The notes under the pieces: model-generated
The model's input: the letters and a program-made list of their open reading frames with translations, nothing else
What the model was told of the DNA's origin: nothing
Database searches by the model: none
Source: an uncultured Clostridium sp.
Lineage (GTDB): Bacteria > Bacillota > Clostridia > Clostridiales > Clostridiaceae
Assembly (NCBI GenBank): GCA_937927335.1
Contig: CALBDU010000004.1
Location: 124,001-188,000, forward strand
Length of the DNA: 64,000 bases
Direction: 5' to 3'
Shown: piece by piece, positions 1 through 8,957 of the stretch
Layout: each line of letters opens with the position of its first letter
Numbering within the stretch: position 1 is the stretch's first letter
Made by a program: the position numbers and the translations under genes

Positions 1-323
1 ATTACGATGTTATGAATATACTGGACTTATTTGTGCTTCCATCCATCAAAGAGGGGATGCCTTATGTGATCCTGGAGGCAATGTCAATTGGGAAACCGGT
101 TTTCTGTACTAAAGTAGGAGCCCTTACAGATATGGTGAAGGATGGCGTTAATGGCTATATAACTGAACCCGGAGATAGCACCCTCATCTATGATAAATTG
201 AAAGGGATACTGAATAACAGGGATATGCTTAGCGTTACCGGAGAGCATGGTAAAAATTATGTAAATGAAAAGTTTTCAATGAAGGCATTTACTGAAGCTG
301 TAATTAATGTATATGAGGAGTAA
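1..323 (+). CDS. GT4-family glycosyltransferase, C-terminal part (left edge)
   Basis: This is the 3' end of a glycosyltransferase gene that enters from the left edge; the reading frame is open from base 3. The visible ~106 residues match the sugar-nucleotide-binding half of GT-B family 4 enzymes. They contain the E-x7-E motif in EGMPYVILE, then a GKPV segment and a GxxxxV loop with D and G residues typical of the donor site. The gene ends just before the Wzy-like gene, whose ribosome binding site overlaps its last codons, so the two are probably co-transcribed. It likely adds a sugar to a lipid-linked surface glycan. Acceptor and donor cannot be read from the sequence. Confidence 0.85.
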   Translation, partial: YDVMNILDLFVLPSIKEGMPYVILEAMSIGKPVFCTKVGALTDMVKDGVNGYITEPGDSTLIYDKLKGILNNRDMLSVTGEHGKNYVNEKFSMKAFTEAVINVYEE

Positions 324-327
324 AAAT

Positions 328-1566
328 ATGTTTGATAAGATTATTGAATATTTAATATACTTTTACATTATTATACTGCCATTGACACCAAGTAAATTCA
401 AATTAGGACCTTTGCCCTTCAATGGCGATATGGTACTGGCACTAATTATTTTTCTATACCTGGTGAAGATTACTTTGGACGGAAGAGGACGATCAAGGTT
501 TGTTAAAGGGCTGAGGGATTTCTTTACCCATGGCATCGGCATCAGTATGGCCTTGTTAATAATAGTGATGACATTTTCTGTGCTTTATTCCATGGATATG
601 AAAATGGCCGTAAAGGAAAGTGCCAGATTCACAACCTATATAATTTTATATTTTATAATTAAGTATGATATTTCCAGTGAAAAAGCACTGGAGAATATGA
701 TAAAACTATACTTTATTGTGTGCTTTATGATATTTTCAAAGGGTATATTTGATTTTGGCTCAGCCCTGGTGAGAGTGGGAAATTCTGAATACTTCAACCA
801 GCTTAGAACTGCATCCACACTGGAAAATGCCAATAACCTGGCCACTTTTGCTATTATCTCGCTATTTCCTGCTGTAACTCTTTTTATAGGGGAAAAGAGA
901 TGGAAGTATAAGGGAGTGTATGCTTTACTGTCGGTAATGGCCCTGACCAATATAGTTGTTTCCTATTCCAGAAGTGCATTGCTTGGCATTGCTTTAGGCT
1001 GCGTTATGATAACCCTGTTGTACAGCTTCAAATTCATTATAGCCTTTATAATTATGGGAGGAGCTGCAGCTGTGATACCAGCCACCAGAGTGAGGCTGCT
1101 TCAGATAGCAGATATGTCCCAGAATATTTCCAGGATAAAGGTATGGAAAACAGCAGGTTATATGATTAAGGACCACCTGTTTCTGGGCGTAGGCAACGGA
1201 AACTTCTATACACAGTACGGCAGTTACGTTGAGAAGCATCCTGAACTGGTTAATACCTATGATACTATCCAGGTATTGCACCCCCACAATATTTTCTTGA
1301 AGATACAGTGCGAGCTTGGGGTAATGGGTACATTATCCTTTATAGGTATAATAGTATCCACCTTCAGGGATCTTATAAAATATATCAGATTAGAGAGAGA
1401 ACCATTTTTTTATAATTTTTACCGGGGCTTTCTTGTTTCGATAACTGTATTTATGGCTATGAACCTTATAGATAACTTTTTTTCAGCTCCAAAGGTAATA
1501 GCATTTTTCTGGATTTTCATAGCAATTTTTGAGTCACTTTACTATAAAAGAAATTGTACTGCTTGA
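328..1566 (+). CDS. O-antigen ligase/Wzy-like polymerase membrane protein
   Basis: A 412-residue polytopic membrane protein with about 10-12 hydrophobic segments. Near residue 210 there is an SRSALLG segment, and near residue 318 HPHNIFLKIQCELGVMG. These are hallmarks of the Wzy_C/O-antigen ligase family, which polymerises or ligates undecaprenyl-linked glycans outside the membrane. The start at 328 is chosen because GAGGAG (315-320) lies 7 bases upstream; an earlier in-frame ATG at 307 would overlap the previous gene and has no such site. The neighbouring transferases and flippase support a role in cell-surface polysaccharide assembly. Whether it acts as polymerase or ligase cannot be decided from sequence. 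Confidence 0.85.
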   Translation: MFDKIIEYLIYFYIIILPLTPSKFKLGPLPFNGDMVLALIIFLYLVKITLDGRGRSRFVKGLRDFFTHGIGISMALLIIVMTFSVLYSMDMKMAVKESARFTTYIILYFIIKYDISSEKALENMIKLYFIVCFMIFSKGIFDFGSALVRVGNSEYFNQLRTASTLENANNLATFAIISLFPAVTLFIGEKRWKYKGVYALLSVMALTNIVVSYSRSALLGIALGCVMITLLYSFKFIIAFIIMGGAAAVIPATRVRLLQIADMSQNISRIKVWKTAGYMIKDHLFLGVGNGNFYTQYGSYVEKHPELVNTYDTIQVLHPHNIFLKIQCELGVMGTLSFIGIIVSTFRDLIKYIRLEREPFFYNFYRGFLVSITVFMAMNLIDNFFSAPKVIAFFWIFIAIFESLYYKRNCTA

Positions 1567-1579
1567 AAGGAGGACTGAA

Positions 1580-2512
1580 ATGAAGGTTGCTGTTTTATTA
1601 CCCTGCTATAATGAAGAAATTACAATAGGAAAAGTTATTGATGACTTTAAAAGGGAGCTTCCTGATGCAGACATATATGTCTATGACAACAATTCCAAAG
1701 ATAAAACCTTTGAAATAGCCATGGAGCATGGAGCTGTGGTAAGAAAGGAATTCAGGCAGGGCAAGGGGAATGTGGTTAGATCCATGTTCAGAGATATAGA
1801 AGCGGATTATTATGTGATGGCAGATGGTGATGATACCTATCCTGCAGAGTTTGTACATAAGTTAATTGAACCTCTTAAAAACGGAGAGGCAGACATGACT
1901 ATTGGAGACAGGCTTTCCAATGGTACTTATTATAACGAGAATAAGCGTGCATTTCATGATTTGGGAAACAATCTGGTAAGATGGCTTATAAACCAGATAT
2001 TTCACAGCAGTTTAAGAGATATAATGACAGGCTATCGTGGCTTTAGCCGGGAATTTGTTAAAGCGATGCCTGTATTAAGCGAAAAGTTTGAGATAGAAAC
2101 TGAAATGAGCATACATGCTTTAGATAAGAGATTTCTCATTCAGGAAGTGGCCATAGATTACAGGGATCGTCCAAGCGGCAGTCAATCAAAGCTGAATACC
2201 TTCACAGACGGCTTCAAGGTGCTGAAGACAATTTTTATGCTGTTTAAGGATTATAAACCACTGATTTTTTTTAATATCTTTTCTTTGATATTCCTCACAG
2301 CCGGTCTGGCAGCAGGAATACCTGTTCTGGTGGAATTTGCAAAAACAAGCTATATAACAAAGGTGCCTTCTGCAATATTGGCAGTTGGCTTTGTGATGGT
2401 ATCCATGCTTACCCTGGTCAGTGGTATTATACTGGATACTATAGTTAAGCAGCAAAGGGCAAATTATGAGCTTTACCTTAACCAATTAAGGAGTAACGGG
2501 AGGAAAATTTAA
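1580..2512 (+). CDS. GT2-family glycosyltransferase with C-terminal membrane anchor
   Basis: A 310-residue protein. The N-terminus VAVLLPCYNEE is the classic GT-A/GT2 nucleotide-binding start, and an ADGDDTYP segment near residue 80 supplies the metal-binding DxD-type motif. Two hydrophobic segments at about residues 225-245 and 262-290 anchor it. This is the architecture of dolichol/undecaprenyl-phosphate sugar synthases, so it may charge the lipid carrier for a membrane GT-C enzyme such as the next gene. The start at 1580 follows AAGGAGG (1567-1573). It is 13 bases downstream of the Wzy-like gene and abuts the following one, consistent with one operon. The sugar is unknown. Confidence 0.9.
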   Translation: MKVAVLLPCYNEEITIGKVIDDFKRELPDADIYVYDNNSKDKTFEIAMEHGAVVRKEFRQGKGNVVRSMFRDIEADYYVMADGDDTYPAEFVHKLIEPLKNGEADMTIGDRLSNGTYYNENKRAFHDLGNNLVRWLINQIFHSSLRDIMTGYRGFSREFVKAMPVLSEKFEIETEMSIHALDKRFLIQEVAIDYRDRPSGSQSKLNTFTDGFKVLKTIFMLFKDYKPLIFFNIFSLIFLTAGLAAGIPVLVEFAKTSYITKVPSAILAVGFVMVSMLTLVSGIILDTIVKQQRANYELYLNQLRSNGRKI

Positions 2513-3868
2513 TTGATTTCAAAGGGTGATAAAGGCTTTTTAATAATTGGATTATTTACACTAACCCTGTGCTTTGCTTTTTACCTTATTGCATTTTATC
2601 CGGGGTTTATGTCCGTGGATAGTGTGGAGCAGTGGAGACAGCTGGTAGAATTTAAATTCAATAACTGGCATCCGGTGGTAAGCACATTATTTTATTATCT
2701 TTGCACAAGATTCTGGTACTCTCCAGCCAGTGTTGCTGCGGCACAGATAATAATATTATCTATGGTGTTTATCTACGGGATTTATGTGCTTATTAAGCTA
2801 AAGGTGAATAAGATTATACTGGCAGTCACCATCTTATTCTTCGGTTTATATCCTGTAAATGGCCTGATGAGTATAACCCTGTGGAAGGATATTATGTACA
2901 GCATCATGCTGCTATGGATGACCATTATAATTCTTGAAATTCTTATTACCAGAGGAGAATGGCTGGGTTCGAGGCTCCATAGGACATATTTCATTGTGGA
3001 TGCTTTGGGGGTTATTTTTTTCAGGCATAATGGAATTCTAACCTTTACATTGATTATTATTTCCCTGGCAATAATATATAAAAAATACAGGAAAAAAAGT
3101 ATTGGAATTATTATGATTGTAGCTATTATTTATTTTATTGTCACTATTCCTGTATTTAACGCTTTAAAGGTAGCAAAGGAACCATCGGTGGAGGCATTAG
3201 GTATTCCTATGCAGCAGGTAGCGGCGGTTATAAAGCATAAGGGTATGCTTAATCAACACCAGAAGGAGTTTTTTAACAGGATACTGCCCCTGGAGCTTTG
3301 GGCATCAGAATATAATCCCTATTCTACAAACCCTATAAAGTTTCATGACAGGTTTGATGTGGAATATGCAGCATCTAATAAAAAGGAGTTTATTGAAAAC
3401 TGGGTGGTTTTACTCATTAACAATCCAGCAGTGTCAGTAGAAGCTTATCTGAAGCAAACCTCAATGATATGGCGGGTGGTGCCTTTACCGGATTCATACA
3501 CCTATACCTTAACTCCGGGCATAGCAAAAAATGATTTCGGATTTAAAACCATAGTATTGAATCAGGGAATAACCTATAGGGCAAACAGGATACTCAGCTA
3601 TACTTTAGACTCGGATAAAATGGTTTATTTCTGGAGGCCAGCCTTATGGCTTTACATTGGTATTGTTGCAGCCTTAATAACAGTTTGCTTCAAAGGAAGG
3701 AAGTATTTGCTCCTTCTGATTCCAATGGTTTCAAATTCCATGGCTTTTATGATAGCAACACCGGCACAGGACTACAGGTACCAGTATGCAAATCTTCTAA
3801 TAGCGGCTATACTGGTTCCATTGGCCATTCATGCAGTGTTAACAAGAAAGCAGGTGATTAAAGATTAA
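2513..3868 (+). CDS. Large multi-pass membrane protein (DUF6020-like, GT-C-type)
   Basis: A 451-residue protein with about 11 hydrophobic segments. Early motifs are FYPGFMSVDSVEQW and NNWHPVV (residues ~22-50), followed by WKDIMY near residue 125. This resembles the DUF6020-type membrane proteins often found in Gram-positive surface-glycan loci. By topology they are suspected GT-C glycosyltransferases using lipid-phosphate sugars; that function is inference. Translation starts at TTG 2513, 9 bases after GGGAGG, immediately after the preceding stop, so coupling with the GT2 gene is likely. The pairing of a GT2 lipid-sugar synthase with a GT-C-like protein fits a two-component glycosylation step. 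Confidence 0.75.
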   Translation: MISKGDKGFLIIGLFTLTLCFAFYLIAFYPGFMSVDSVEQWRQLVEFKFNNWHPVVSTLFYYLCTRFWYSPASVAAAQIIILSMVFIYGIYVLIKLKVNKIILAVTILFFGLYPVNGLMSITLWKDIMYSIMLLWMTIIILEILITRGEWLGSRLHRTYFIVDALGVIFFRHNGILTFTLIIISLAIIYKKYRKKSIGIIMIVAIIYFIVTIPVFNALKVAKEPSVEALGIPMQQVAAVIKHKGMLNQHQKEFFNRILPLELWASEYNPYSTNPIKFHDRFDVEYAASNKKEFIENWVVLLINNPAVSVEAYLKQTSMIWRVVPLPDSYTYTLTPGIAKNDFGFKTIVLNQGITYRANRILSYTLDSDKMVYFWRPALWLYIGIVAALITVCFKGRKYLLLLIPMVSNSMAFMIATPAQDYRYQYANLLIAAILVPLAIHAVLTRKQVIKD

Positions 3869-4970
3869 GGCTTTACATATAATTTCAGGAAATGACAATG
3901 GAGGTGGGGCAGCACATGTGCTTAACCTCTGTTTAAACTCTGATAAAATAAACAGCACCATTGGATGTCTTGGCACAGGGCCTCTTTATGAAAAGGCCTT
4001 GGAAAAGAAGCTGGAGGTAAAGCTGCTTAATACTAAAGACTTTCTTAATGGCGGGGCATTAGCCTATATAGTAGATATGGGCTTTGATGTTGTGGATTTC
4101 CATGGTGCTAAGGCTTTTTTTCTCAATAAACTCATAGCTAAAAAAATGTCCATACCATCCGTAGCCACAGTACACAGTAATTATCGTCAGGACTTTTTAA
4201 ACAGCGGCATGAAGCATCTGATTTTTACACCGTTAAGTATAACTGGCTTAAAAAGCTTTAATTATTATATATGCGTTTCTAAATATATAGACAATCTTTT
4301 AAATACTGAAGGCTTTAAGGGAAGAAAATTTGTAGTCTCCAACGGTATGGACTTCAAAGGTGTACAGCTTAAGGAAAGCCGGGAGCAGATCCGAGCATCC
4401 CTTGGAATAAATTCCTGGGATTTTGTATATGTAATGGTGGCAAGGCTCCATCCGGTTAAAAATCATAAAAGGCTCATAAATGCATTTACCAGGCTTAAGC
4501 TGGAATTTAAAGATACCAGATTACTGCTTATAGGTGACGGCAGCCTTTTAGAGCAATTGAAAAGCATAGCTCCAGAAGGGGTTATTTTTGCCGGCTTCCG
4601 TGAAAATCCGGCAGATTACATAAACGCTTCAGATATAAGTGTATTGTCATCCTTAAGCGAAGGAGGGGCTCCTCCCCTTGTGATTCTGGAAAGTGCGGCT
4701 GTAAAAAAGACTGCGGCTGTGTCCAGGGTGGGCGATATGCCTGAGATAATTAGCAGCGGCAGCGGTTTTTTATTTGATCCCTGCTCTGAAGAGGAGATTT
4801 ATGAAAAGCTGAAGGAAGCATATTTAAACAGGAATAGGCTCCCTGAAATGGGCGAGGCACTTCACAGTGCAGCAGTTGAAATGTATTCCATGGACAAATT
4901 CTGCAGCGGATATTCTGCTGCCTATAATAGTATAATTGAGGATTATAACGGTAAAAAAGATGAAAAATAA
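3864..4970 (+). CDS. GT4-family glycosyltransferase, probable ATT start
   Basis: A GT-B glycosyltransferase. Conserved N-terminal residues KALHIISGNDNGGGAAHV are encoded from 3867 onward, upstream of the first standard start (GTG 3918). The family needs this glycine-rich strand-loop, so initiation is best placed at ATT 3864, which overlaps the previous stop and follows AGGTG (3852-3856). That gives 368 residues. The C-terminal half has VARLHPVKNH and an E-G-G-A-P-P-L-V-I-L-E donor-site segment, two residues longer than the usual E-x7-E. The gene overlaps murJ by 11 bases. The sugar specificity is unknown. Confidence 0.85.
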   Translation: MKALHIISGNDNGGGAAHVLNLCLNSDKINSTIGCLGTGPLYEKALEKKLEVKLLNTKDFLNGGALAYIVDMGFDVVDFHGAKAFFLNKLIAKKMSIPSVATVHSNYRQDFLNSGMKHLIFTPLSITGLKSFNYYICVSKYIDNLLNTEGFKGRKFVVSNGMDFKGVQLKESREQIRASLGINSWDFVYVMVARLHPVKNHKRLINAFTRLKLEFKDTRLLLIGDGSLLEQLKSIAPEGVIFAGFRENPADYINASDISVLSSLSEGGAPPLVILESAAVKKTAAVSRVGDMPEIISSGSGFLFDPCSEEEIYEKLKEAYLNRNRLPEMGEALHSAAVEMYSMDKFCSGYSAAYNSIIEDYNGKKDEK

Positions 4971-6519
4971 ATTTTTTAGAAGCTCTGTATTGGTTATGGT
5001 GTTGATAATAGCAGGGAAGGTGCTGGCACTGGTTAGGGATTCATTGATTGCCGCCAGATTTGGAGCCTCCTATGTAACTGACATTTATAACTTTTCACTG
5101 GGTTTTGTTTACCTTTTAACTACAATAAGCTATGGCTTGACTACAACTTTTATTCCTGTGCATTCTGAATACCTGGAAAAAAACAATTTTGAAAAGGGAA
5201 GAGCCTTTGCCAATAATGTTATAAATGTTACAGGCATTGCTACCATAATGCTTACCATGATTTTGATGATTTTTTCCAAGGCTGTTATCGACATATTTGC
5301 ACCAGGATTTAAAAATAATGTAGTTGTATATAACAATGCAGTGCTTATTTTAAGAATAATGCTTGCATCTCTTTTGTTTATAAGTATACAAAGTGTAATT
5401 GCAGGTGTGCTCCAGGTTCACAAGGAATTTTTAGAGCCTGCAGCTATGGCGGCAGTATCCAATGTAGTTTATATAGCCTACCTTATATTCCTCACCAGGA
5501 AGTATGGGATCATAGGCTTTGCAGTTGCTACAGTAATAGCTTTTGTAATGCAGCTGGTTATAAACCTGCCTAAATTCCGGAAGCTTGGCTACAGATATGA
5601 ACCTTTAGTTAACCTTAGGGAAAAGGAGCTTAAAACTATATTCATGCTGATGGTACCGGTGATTATCAGCACTTCCCTCATTCAGCTCAATATGTTTATC
5701 AATCGTTCCTTTGCAACAAATATCTATGAAGGCGCAGTAACAGTGCTGGAATTTGCAAATAAGATTAATACCCTGGCCTATGAGGTGTTTGCCATTGGCA
5801 TAGCTATGATTATATATCCAACATTATCGGAATATGCTGCTAAAGGAAACCTGAATGATTATAAAGCAGCTCTGGCCAAGGGGATAAATACCATCATGCT
5901 GATTATGGTACCTGCAGCCTTTGCCATTGCAATTTTGAGGATGCCTCTCATAGCAATAATTTTTAAAAGAGGAGCCTTTGGAACGGATTCTGCAATTCTG
6001 ACCTCCAGTGCTCTGCTGTTTTTTTGTCCGGCCATGATTGCATATGGACTGAGGGATATTCTTAATAAGGCCTTTTATGCGGTAAAGGATACTAAAACCC
6101 CCATGCTGAACAGCTTTATCGGGATAGCTTTAAATATTATACTAAATTTGATTTTTGTAAAGCAAATGGGAGTATCCGGGCTTACCCTTGCCACCTCCAT
6201 ATCGGCAGCAATCACAGCAGCTTTGATGCTTGCAAGCATAAATAAAAAGCTAAAGGGTATAGAAATAGGCAAAACCCTTCAAACCATTGGGAAAATCCTA
6301 TTAGCCTCATTAGTGATGTCAGGTGTTATATATCTTTTAAATATGTATTCCATTATAGCCTTTGGAGCAGGCTCCCTTGGCAGCATAATATCCTTACTGC
6401 TTTGCTTTGTTGCAGGAACTACAGTATACTTTACCTGCATATACCTGCTTAAGGTAGAAGAATTCCAGTGGCTTATCAGTTCCTTAAAGGGAAAATTTAA
6501 TAGGGAAAGGGCAGTTTAG
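4960..6519 (+). CDS. murJ: MurJ/MviN-family lipid-linked oligosaccharide flippase
   Basis: A 519-residue protein with about 14 transmembrane segments and the MviN/MurJ signature (RDSLIAARFGAS near the N-terminus, then a central GVLQVHKEF loop and a KRGAFG loop). MurJ proteins flip lipid II or related undecaprenyl-pyrophosphate glycans to the outer face. Placed inside a glycosyltransferase operon, this copy may serve the local polysaccharide instead of, or in addition to, peptidoglycan. The start is taken at ATG 4960, inside the end of the preceding gene; TTG 4936 is possible but lacks a convincing ribosome binding site. Confidence 0.9.
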   Translation: MKNKFFRSSVLVMVLIIAGKVLALVRDSLIAARFGASYVTDIYNFSLGFVYLLTTISYGLTTTFIPVHSEYLEKNNFEKGRAFANNVINVTGIATIMLTMILMIFSKAVIDIFAPGFKNNVVVYNNAVLILRIMLASLLFISIQSVIAGVLQVHKEFLEPAAMAAVSNVVYIAYLIFLTRKYGIIGFAVATVIAFVMQLVINLPKFRKLGYRYEPLVNLREKELKTIFMLMVPVIISTSLIQLNMFINRSFATNIYEGAVTVLEFANKINTLAYEVFAIGIAMIIYPTLSEYAAKGNLNDYKAALAKGINTIMLIMVPAAFAIAILRMPLIAIIFKRGAFGTDSAILTSSALLFFCPAMIAYGLRDILNKAFYAVKDTKTPMLNSFIGIALNIILNLIFVKQMGVSGLTLATSISAAITAALMLASINKKLKGIEIGKTLQTIGKILLASLVMSGVIYLLNMYSIIAFGAGSLGSIISLLLCFVAGTTVYFTCIYLLKVEEFQWLISSLKGKFNRERAV

Positions 6520-6520
6520 C

Positions 6521-7234
6521 ATGTTTTCTAAAATATTAAACTACAGCATATTCAATAAGGGAAAACAGGAGCTCATGGATTATATAAGGGGCTTTGAAAA
6601 GATAAACATAATATCGGGCAATCCTGAGGTGCTTTATAACGGCATAAAGCATAAGGAGCTGTATGATATTTTCACAGAAAGCACCTCTGTAATCATACCG
6701 GACGGCATCGGTACAGTGCTGGCGGCTAAAATTGCCAGACAGCCGGTGCAGGAGAAAATTGCAGGCATTGAAACCATGATGCTTGTTATTGAAATGTGCG
6801 CCAGAGAAGGAAAAGGTATATACCTGCTGGGTGCAAAGGAAGAGGTTGTAAGGGGCTGTGTCAAAACACTGAGAGAGAAATATCCCGAGCTTCTGATCCT
6901 TGGGTGGCATAACGGCTATTTTGATATTGATAACTGCAGCGATATAATTGAAGATATAAAAAACAAAAAGCCTGAGGCTTTGTTTGCAGCCATGGGCTCT
7001 CCAAGACAAGATATGTTTATTTTAAAATACATGAAAGAGCTTCCCTGCAGAGTTTTTATGGGTGTAGGCGGTAGCTTTGATGTTATATCCGGAAATATCC
7101 AAAGGGCACCGGATTGGATGATTAAGCTTGGCCTGGAATGGCTTTACAGGGTCTTCAAGGAGCCATGGAGAATAAAAAGGCTTTCAGCCATACCAAAGTT
7201 CCTTATAATGGTATTTTTACACAAAGAAGAATAG
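6521..7234 (+). CDS. TagA/WecG/CpsF-family glycosyltransferase
   Basis: A 237-residue member of the GT26 WecG/TagA/CpsF family. The ISGNPEVLY segment (~28-36), PDGIG (~61-65, with the proposed catalytic Asp) and the GSPRQD and GVGGSFDVISG segments are clear. The C-terminal basic tail (EWLYRVFKEPWRIKR) tethers the enzyme to the membrane. In wall teichoic acid synthesis TagA transfers ManNAc to GlcNAc-PP-undecaprenol; WecG does the analogous step for enterobacterial common antigen. It starts one base after murJ's stop and closes the glycan operon. The acceptor may be a wall teichoic acid-like polymer; this is inferred from family only. Confidence 0.9.
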   Translation: MFSKILNYSIFNKGKQELMDYIRGFEKINIISGNPEVLYNGIKHKELYDIFTESTSVIIPDGIGTVLAAKIARQPVQEKIAGIETMMLVIEMCAREGKGIYLLGAKEEVVRGCVKTLREKYPELLILGWHNGYFDIDNCSDIIEDIKNKKPEALFAAMGSPRQDMFILKYMKELPCRVFMGVGGSFDVISGNIQRAPDWMIKLGLEWLYRVFKEPWRIKRLSAIPKFLIMVFLHKEE

Positions 7235-7547
7235 AACCAGCCAGGATTAGAGTAACACCAGTTATTTTCATCCTGGTTATTTTTTCTTTAAGGGCAAAAT
7301 GAGCTATTATCAGTGTCCAAATATAGGTTAATGATGTTAATGGCAGTACCACGGTATATGGCAGTGTTTTAAGCACTACGATGTTTAAAGCTGCACCAGT
7401 TACATAAAATAGTCCTCCCAAATACAGCATTGGCTTAAATATAACCTGAGTCAATACATCACAGGATGCTACAGCTTTTTTGAAGCAGAAGCCCCCAAGG
7501 GAACCTGATAAGGTTAGAATAATTAAAAGTATTATAATATTAAGCAT
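7203..7547 (-). CDS. Small SMR/EamA-like membrane protein, downstream partner
   Basis: A 114-residue protein with four predicted membrane helices, similar in size and layout to the small multidrug resistance and ArnE/ArnF-type families. A lysine-bearing loop follows helix 1 and a basic loop (KEKITRMK) precedes helix 4. Its start overlaps the stop of the adjacent small membrane protein by 8 bases, so the two are translationally coupled and probably form a hetero-oligomer. Its 3' end overlaps tagA by 32 bases, convergently. Paired proteins of this kind can flip lipid-phosphate sugars, which would suit the neighbouring glycan locus, but drug or metabolite export is equally open. Confidence 0.75.
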   Translation of the reverse strand: MLNIIILLIILTLSGSLGGFCFKKAVASCDVLTQVIFKPMLYLGGLFYVTGAALNIVVLKTLPYTVVLPLTSLTYIWTLIIAHFALKEKITRMKITGVTLILAGSILLCVKIPL

Positions 7548-7890
7548 CTCCGCCTCCTATTAAAGCAACACCGGCCATTATTGTAAATATTCCAAGCATT
7601 TGGACAATGGATATGGTTTCCTTAAGAAATATTCTGCCAAAAACCAAGGCAAAGATATATCCAAAGCTGAGCATGGGATGAATTACTGAAAGGCTGCCGA
7701 ATCTGAAGGCAATAATCATCAATACAGCACCCAGCCCGTAACAGGCAAAGCCGATAAATATCAGTGATATGACCATGCCCCCTGACATCTTCCAGAACAT
7801 CTGGCCTGTGGCAGTTAAAAGGGAAGCAAATAAAATAATGCATATGCCTATGTAATTCTTTTTTATGGAATCTATAAATCTATTTGACAT
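7540..7890 (-). CDS. Small SMR/EamA-like membrane protein, upstream partner
   Basis: A 116-residue protein with four hydrophobic helices and an EamA-like pattern (TGQMFWKMSGG in helix 1, SVIHPMLSFGYIFALVFG in helix 3). The start at 7890 is preceded by AAGGTGG; an upstream in-frame ATG at 7935 lacks such a site and would add a non-conserved stretch. It overlaps the next gene, also a four-helix protein, so a heterodimeric transporter is likely. Candidates are an ArnE/F-like undecaprenyl-phosphate sugar flippase or an SMR exporter. The sequence does not settle which. Confidence 0.75.
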   Translation of the reverse strand: MSNRFIDSIKKNYIGICIILFASLLTATGQMFWKMSGGMVISLIFIGFACYGLGAVLMIIAFRFGSLSVIHPMLSFGYIFALVFGRIFLKETISIVQMLGIFTIMAGVALIGGGDA

Positions 7891-7960
7891 AATAACCACC
7901 TTAATAAAATAGTAACACAATTTAGTATACAGCAAAATTTAAAATAGGGGAATAGAGTAA

Positions 7961-7990
7961 AAATAAAAAGGCCCAAGGCCTTTTATTTAT
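7961..7990 (-). terminator. Rho-independent terminator of the deacetylase gene
   Basis: On the minus strand GGCC-TTG-GGCC, flanked by complementary A/T runs, is followed by TTTTTATTT. It begins at the stop codon of the deacetylase gene and would end that transcript before the small membrane-protein pair. Confidence 0.6.
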
Positions 7991-8957
7991 TAGGAAGCTC
8001 ATATAAAGTTTTAAAGTCATATCCATTACTTTTCCATTCCTTTAACATGGAATCCAGGATATTTGTGTTTGTTTTCGAAACTGCGTGGAGCAGTAGAATG
8101 GCTCCGTTATGGGTTCTTTGCTTCATGAGGTTTTTAGCATAGGCTTCATCAGGCTGGTTATTTGTTTCCCAGTCCTTGTAGGCAAAGCTCCAGAATATTG
8201 ACTTATAGCCCAATGCATTTGTGTAGTATAGTGAAAGCTCGCTATAATTACCCATGGGAGGTCTGAAAAACTTAGGCATTTCCTTGCCTGTGACCTCTGT
8301 AAAGGCAGCTTCTGTATCAGTAAATTCTTTGTCAAAGGCCGACTGCCCTTTAATTGCCACTGATGGCATGGAAGGATGGGTATTGGAGTGATTGCATACC
8401 AGATGACCTTCAGCCACCATCCTTTTAATAAGGTCTTTATTTGCAGTTATATATGGCTTTGTAACAAAAAAAGCCGCTTTAACATTGTTTCCCTTTAGTA
8501 TATCCAATATTTTCGATGTATAGCCGTTTTCATATCCTTCGTCAAAGGTAAGGTACATTATTTTTTGGGAGGTATCACCCAGATAGTAGCCATTGTACTT
8601 ATTTATCAGTGTAATTATATCGCCAGGCTCTCCGGAAGGTTCACCATTGGATTTTGGATTATAATACCAGCTTTTTTCAGTTTTGTTTAGAGAAGCAGTG
8701 CTCTGGTTTTGATTATTTAGCTGGGGATTTTGCTGGACATTCTGCTGAGTGTTATGCTGGCTGTCCTCTGTTTTGGCCGGCTCCTGGTCAGCAGGCTTTT
8801 GTGTTGTATTCTGATTATCCACAGGTTTGGCATCCTGTACAGTAGTGGTTTCATTTTCCAACTGGTCTGAGGCATGATTTTTGTTTTTGTTTAGAAGGCC
8901 GCAGGAACTGAAAACCATGGCTGCTGACATAATAATACATATTAATTTATATTTCAT
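7983..8957 (-). CDS. pdaA: Lipoprotein polysaccharide deacetylase, PdaA-like
   Basis: A 324-residue exported lipoprotein. The N-terminus has a basic start, a hydrophobic core and a lipobox ending in Cys19 (VFSSC), then a Q/N/T-rich linker to about residue 95. The NodB deacetylase domain follows. It has TFDEGYENGYT instead of the usual TFDDGP, HSNTH for the zinc histidines, RPPMGNYSE and a late LLHAVS. The TFDEGYE form is characteristic of PdaA/PdaB-type enzymes; PdaA removes N-acetyl groups from muramic acid during spore-cortex muramic-lactam synthesis. A good AGGTGATAACAA-ATG start is present. It is divergent from the CamA-like methyltransferase gene, 71 bases apart. Confidence 0.85.
   Translation of the reverse strand: MKYKLICIIMSAAMVFSSCGLLNKNKNHASDQLENETTTVQDAKPVDNQNTTQKPADQEPAKTEDSQHNTQQNVQQNPQLNNQNQSTASLNKTEKSWYYNPKSNGEPSGEPGDIITLINKYNGYYLGDTSQKIMYLTFDEGYENGYTSKILDILKGNNVKAAFFVTKPYITANKDLIKRMVAEGHLVCNHSNTHPSMPSVAIKGQSAFDKEFTDTEAAFTEVTGKEMPKFFRPPMGNYSELSLYYTNALGYKSIFWSFAYKDWETNNQPDEAYAKNLMKQRTHNGAILLLHAVSKTNTNILDSMLKEWKSNGYDFKTLYELPNK

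Noticed and set aside
6536..7009. 157-codon minus-strand open frame
   Set aside because: It is a shadow of the tagA-type gene on the other strand, without its own start signals.
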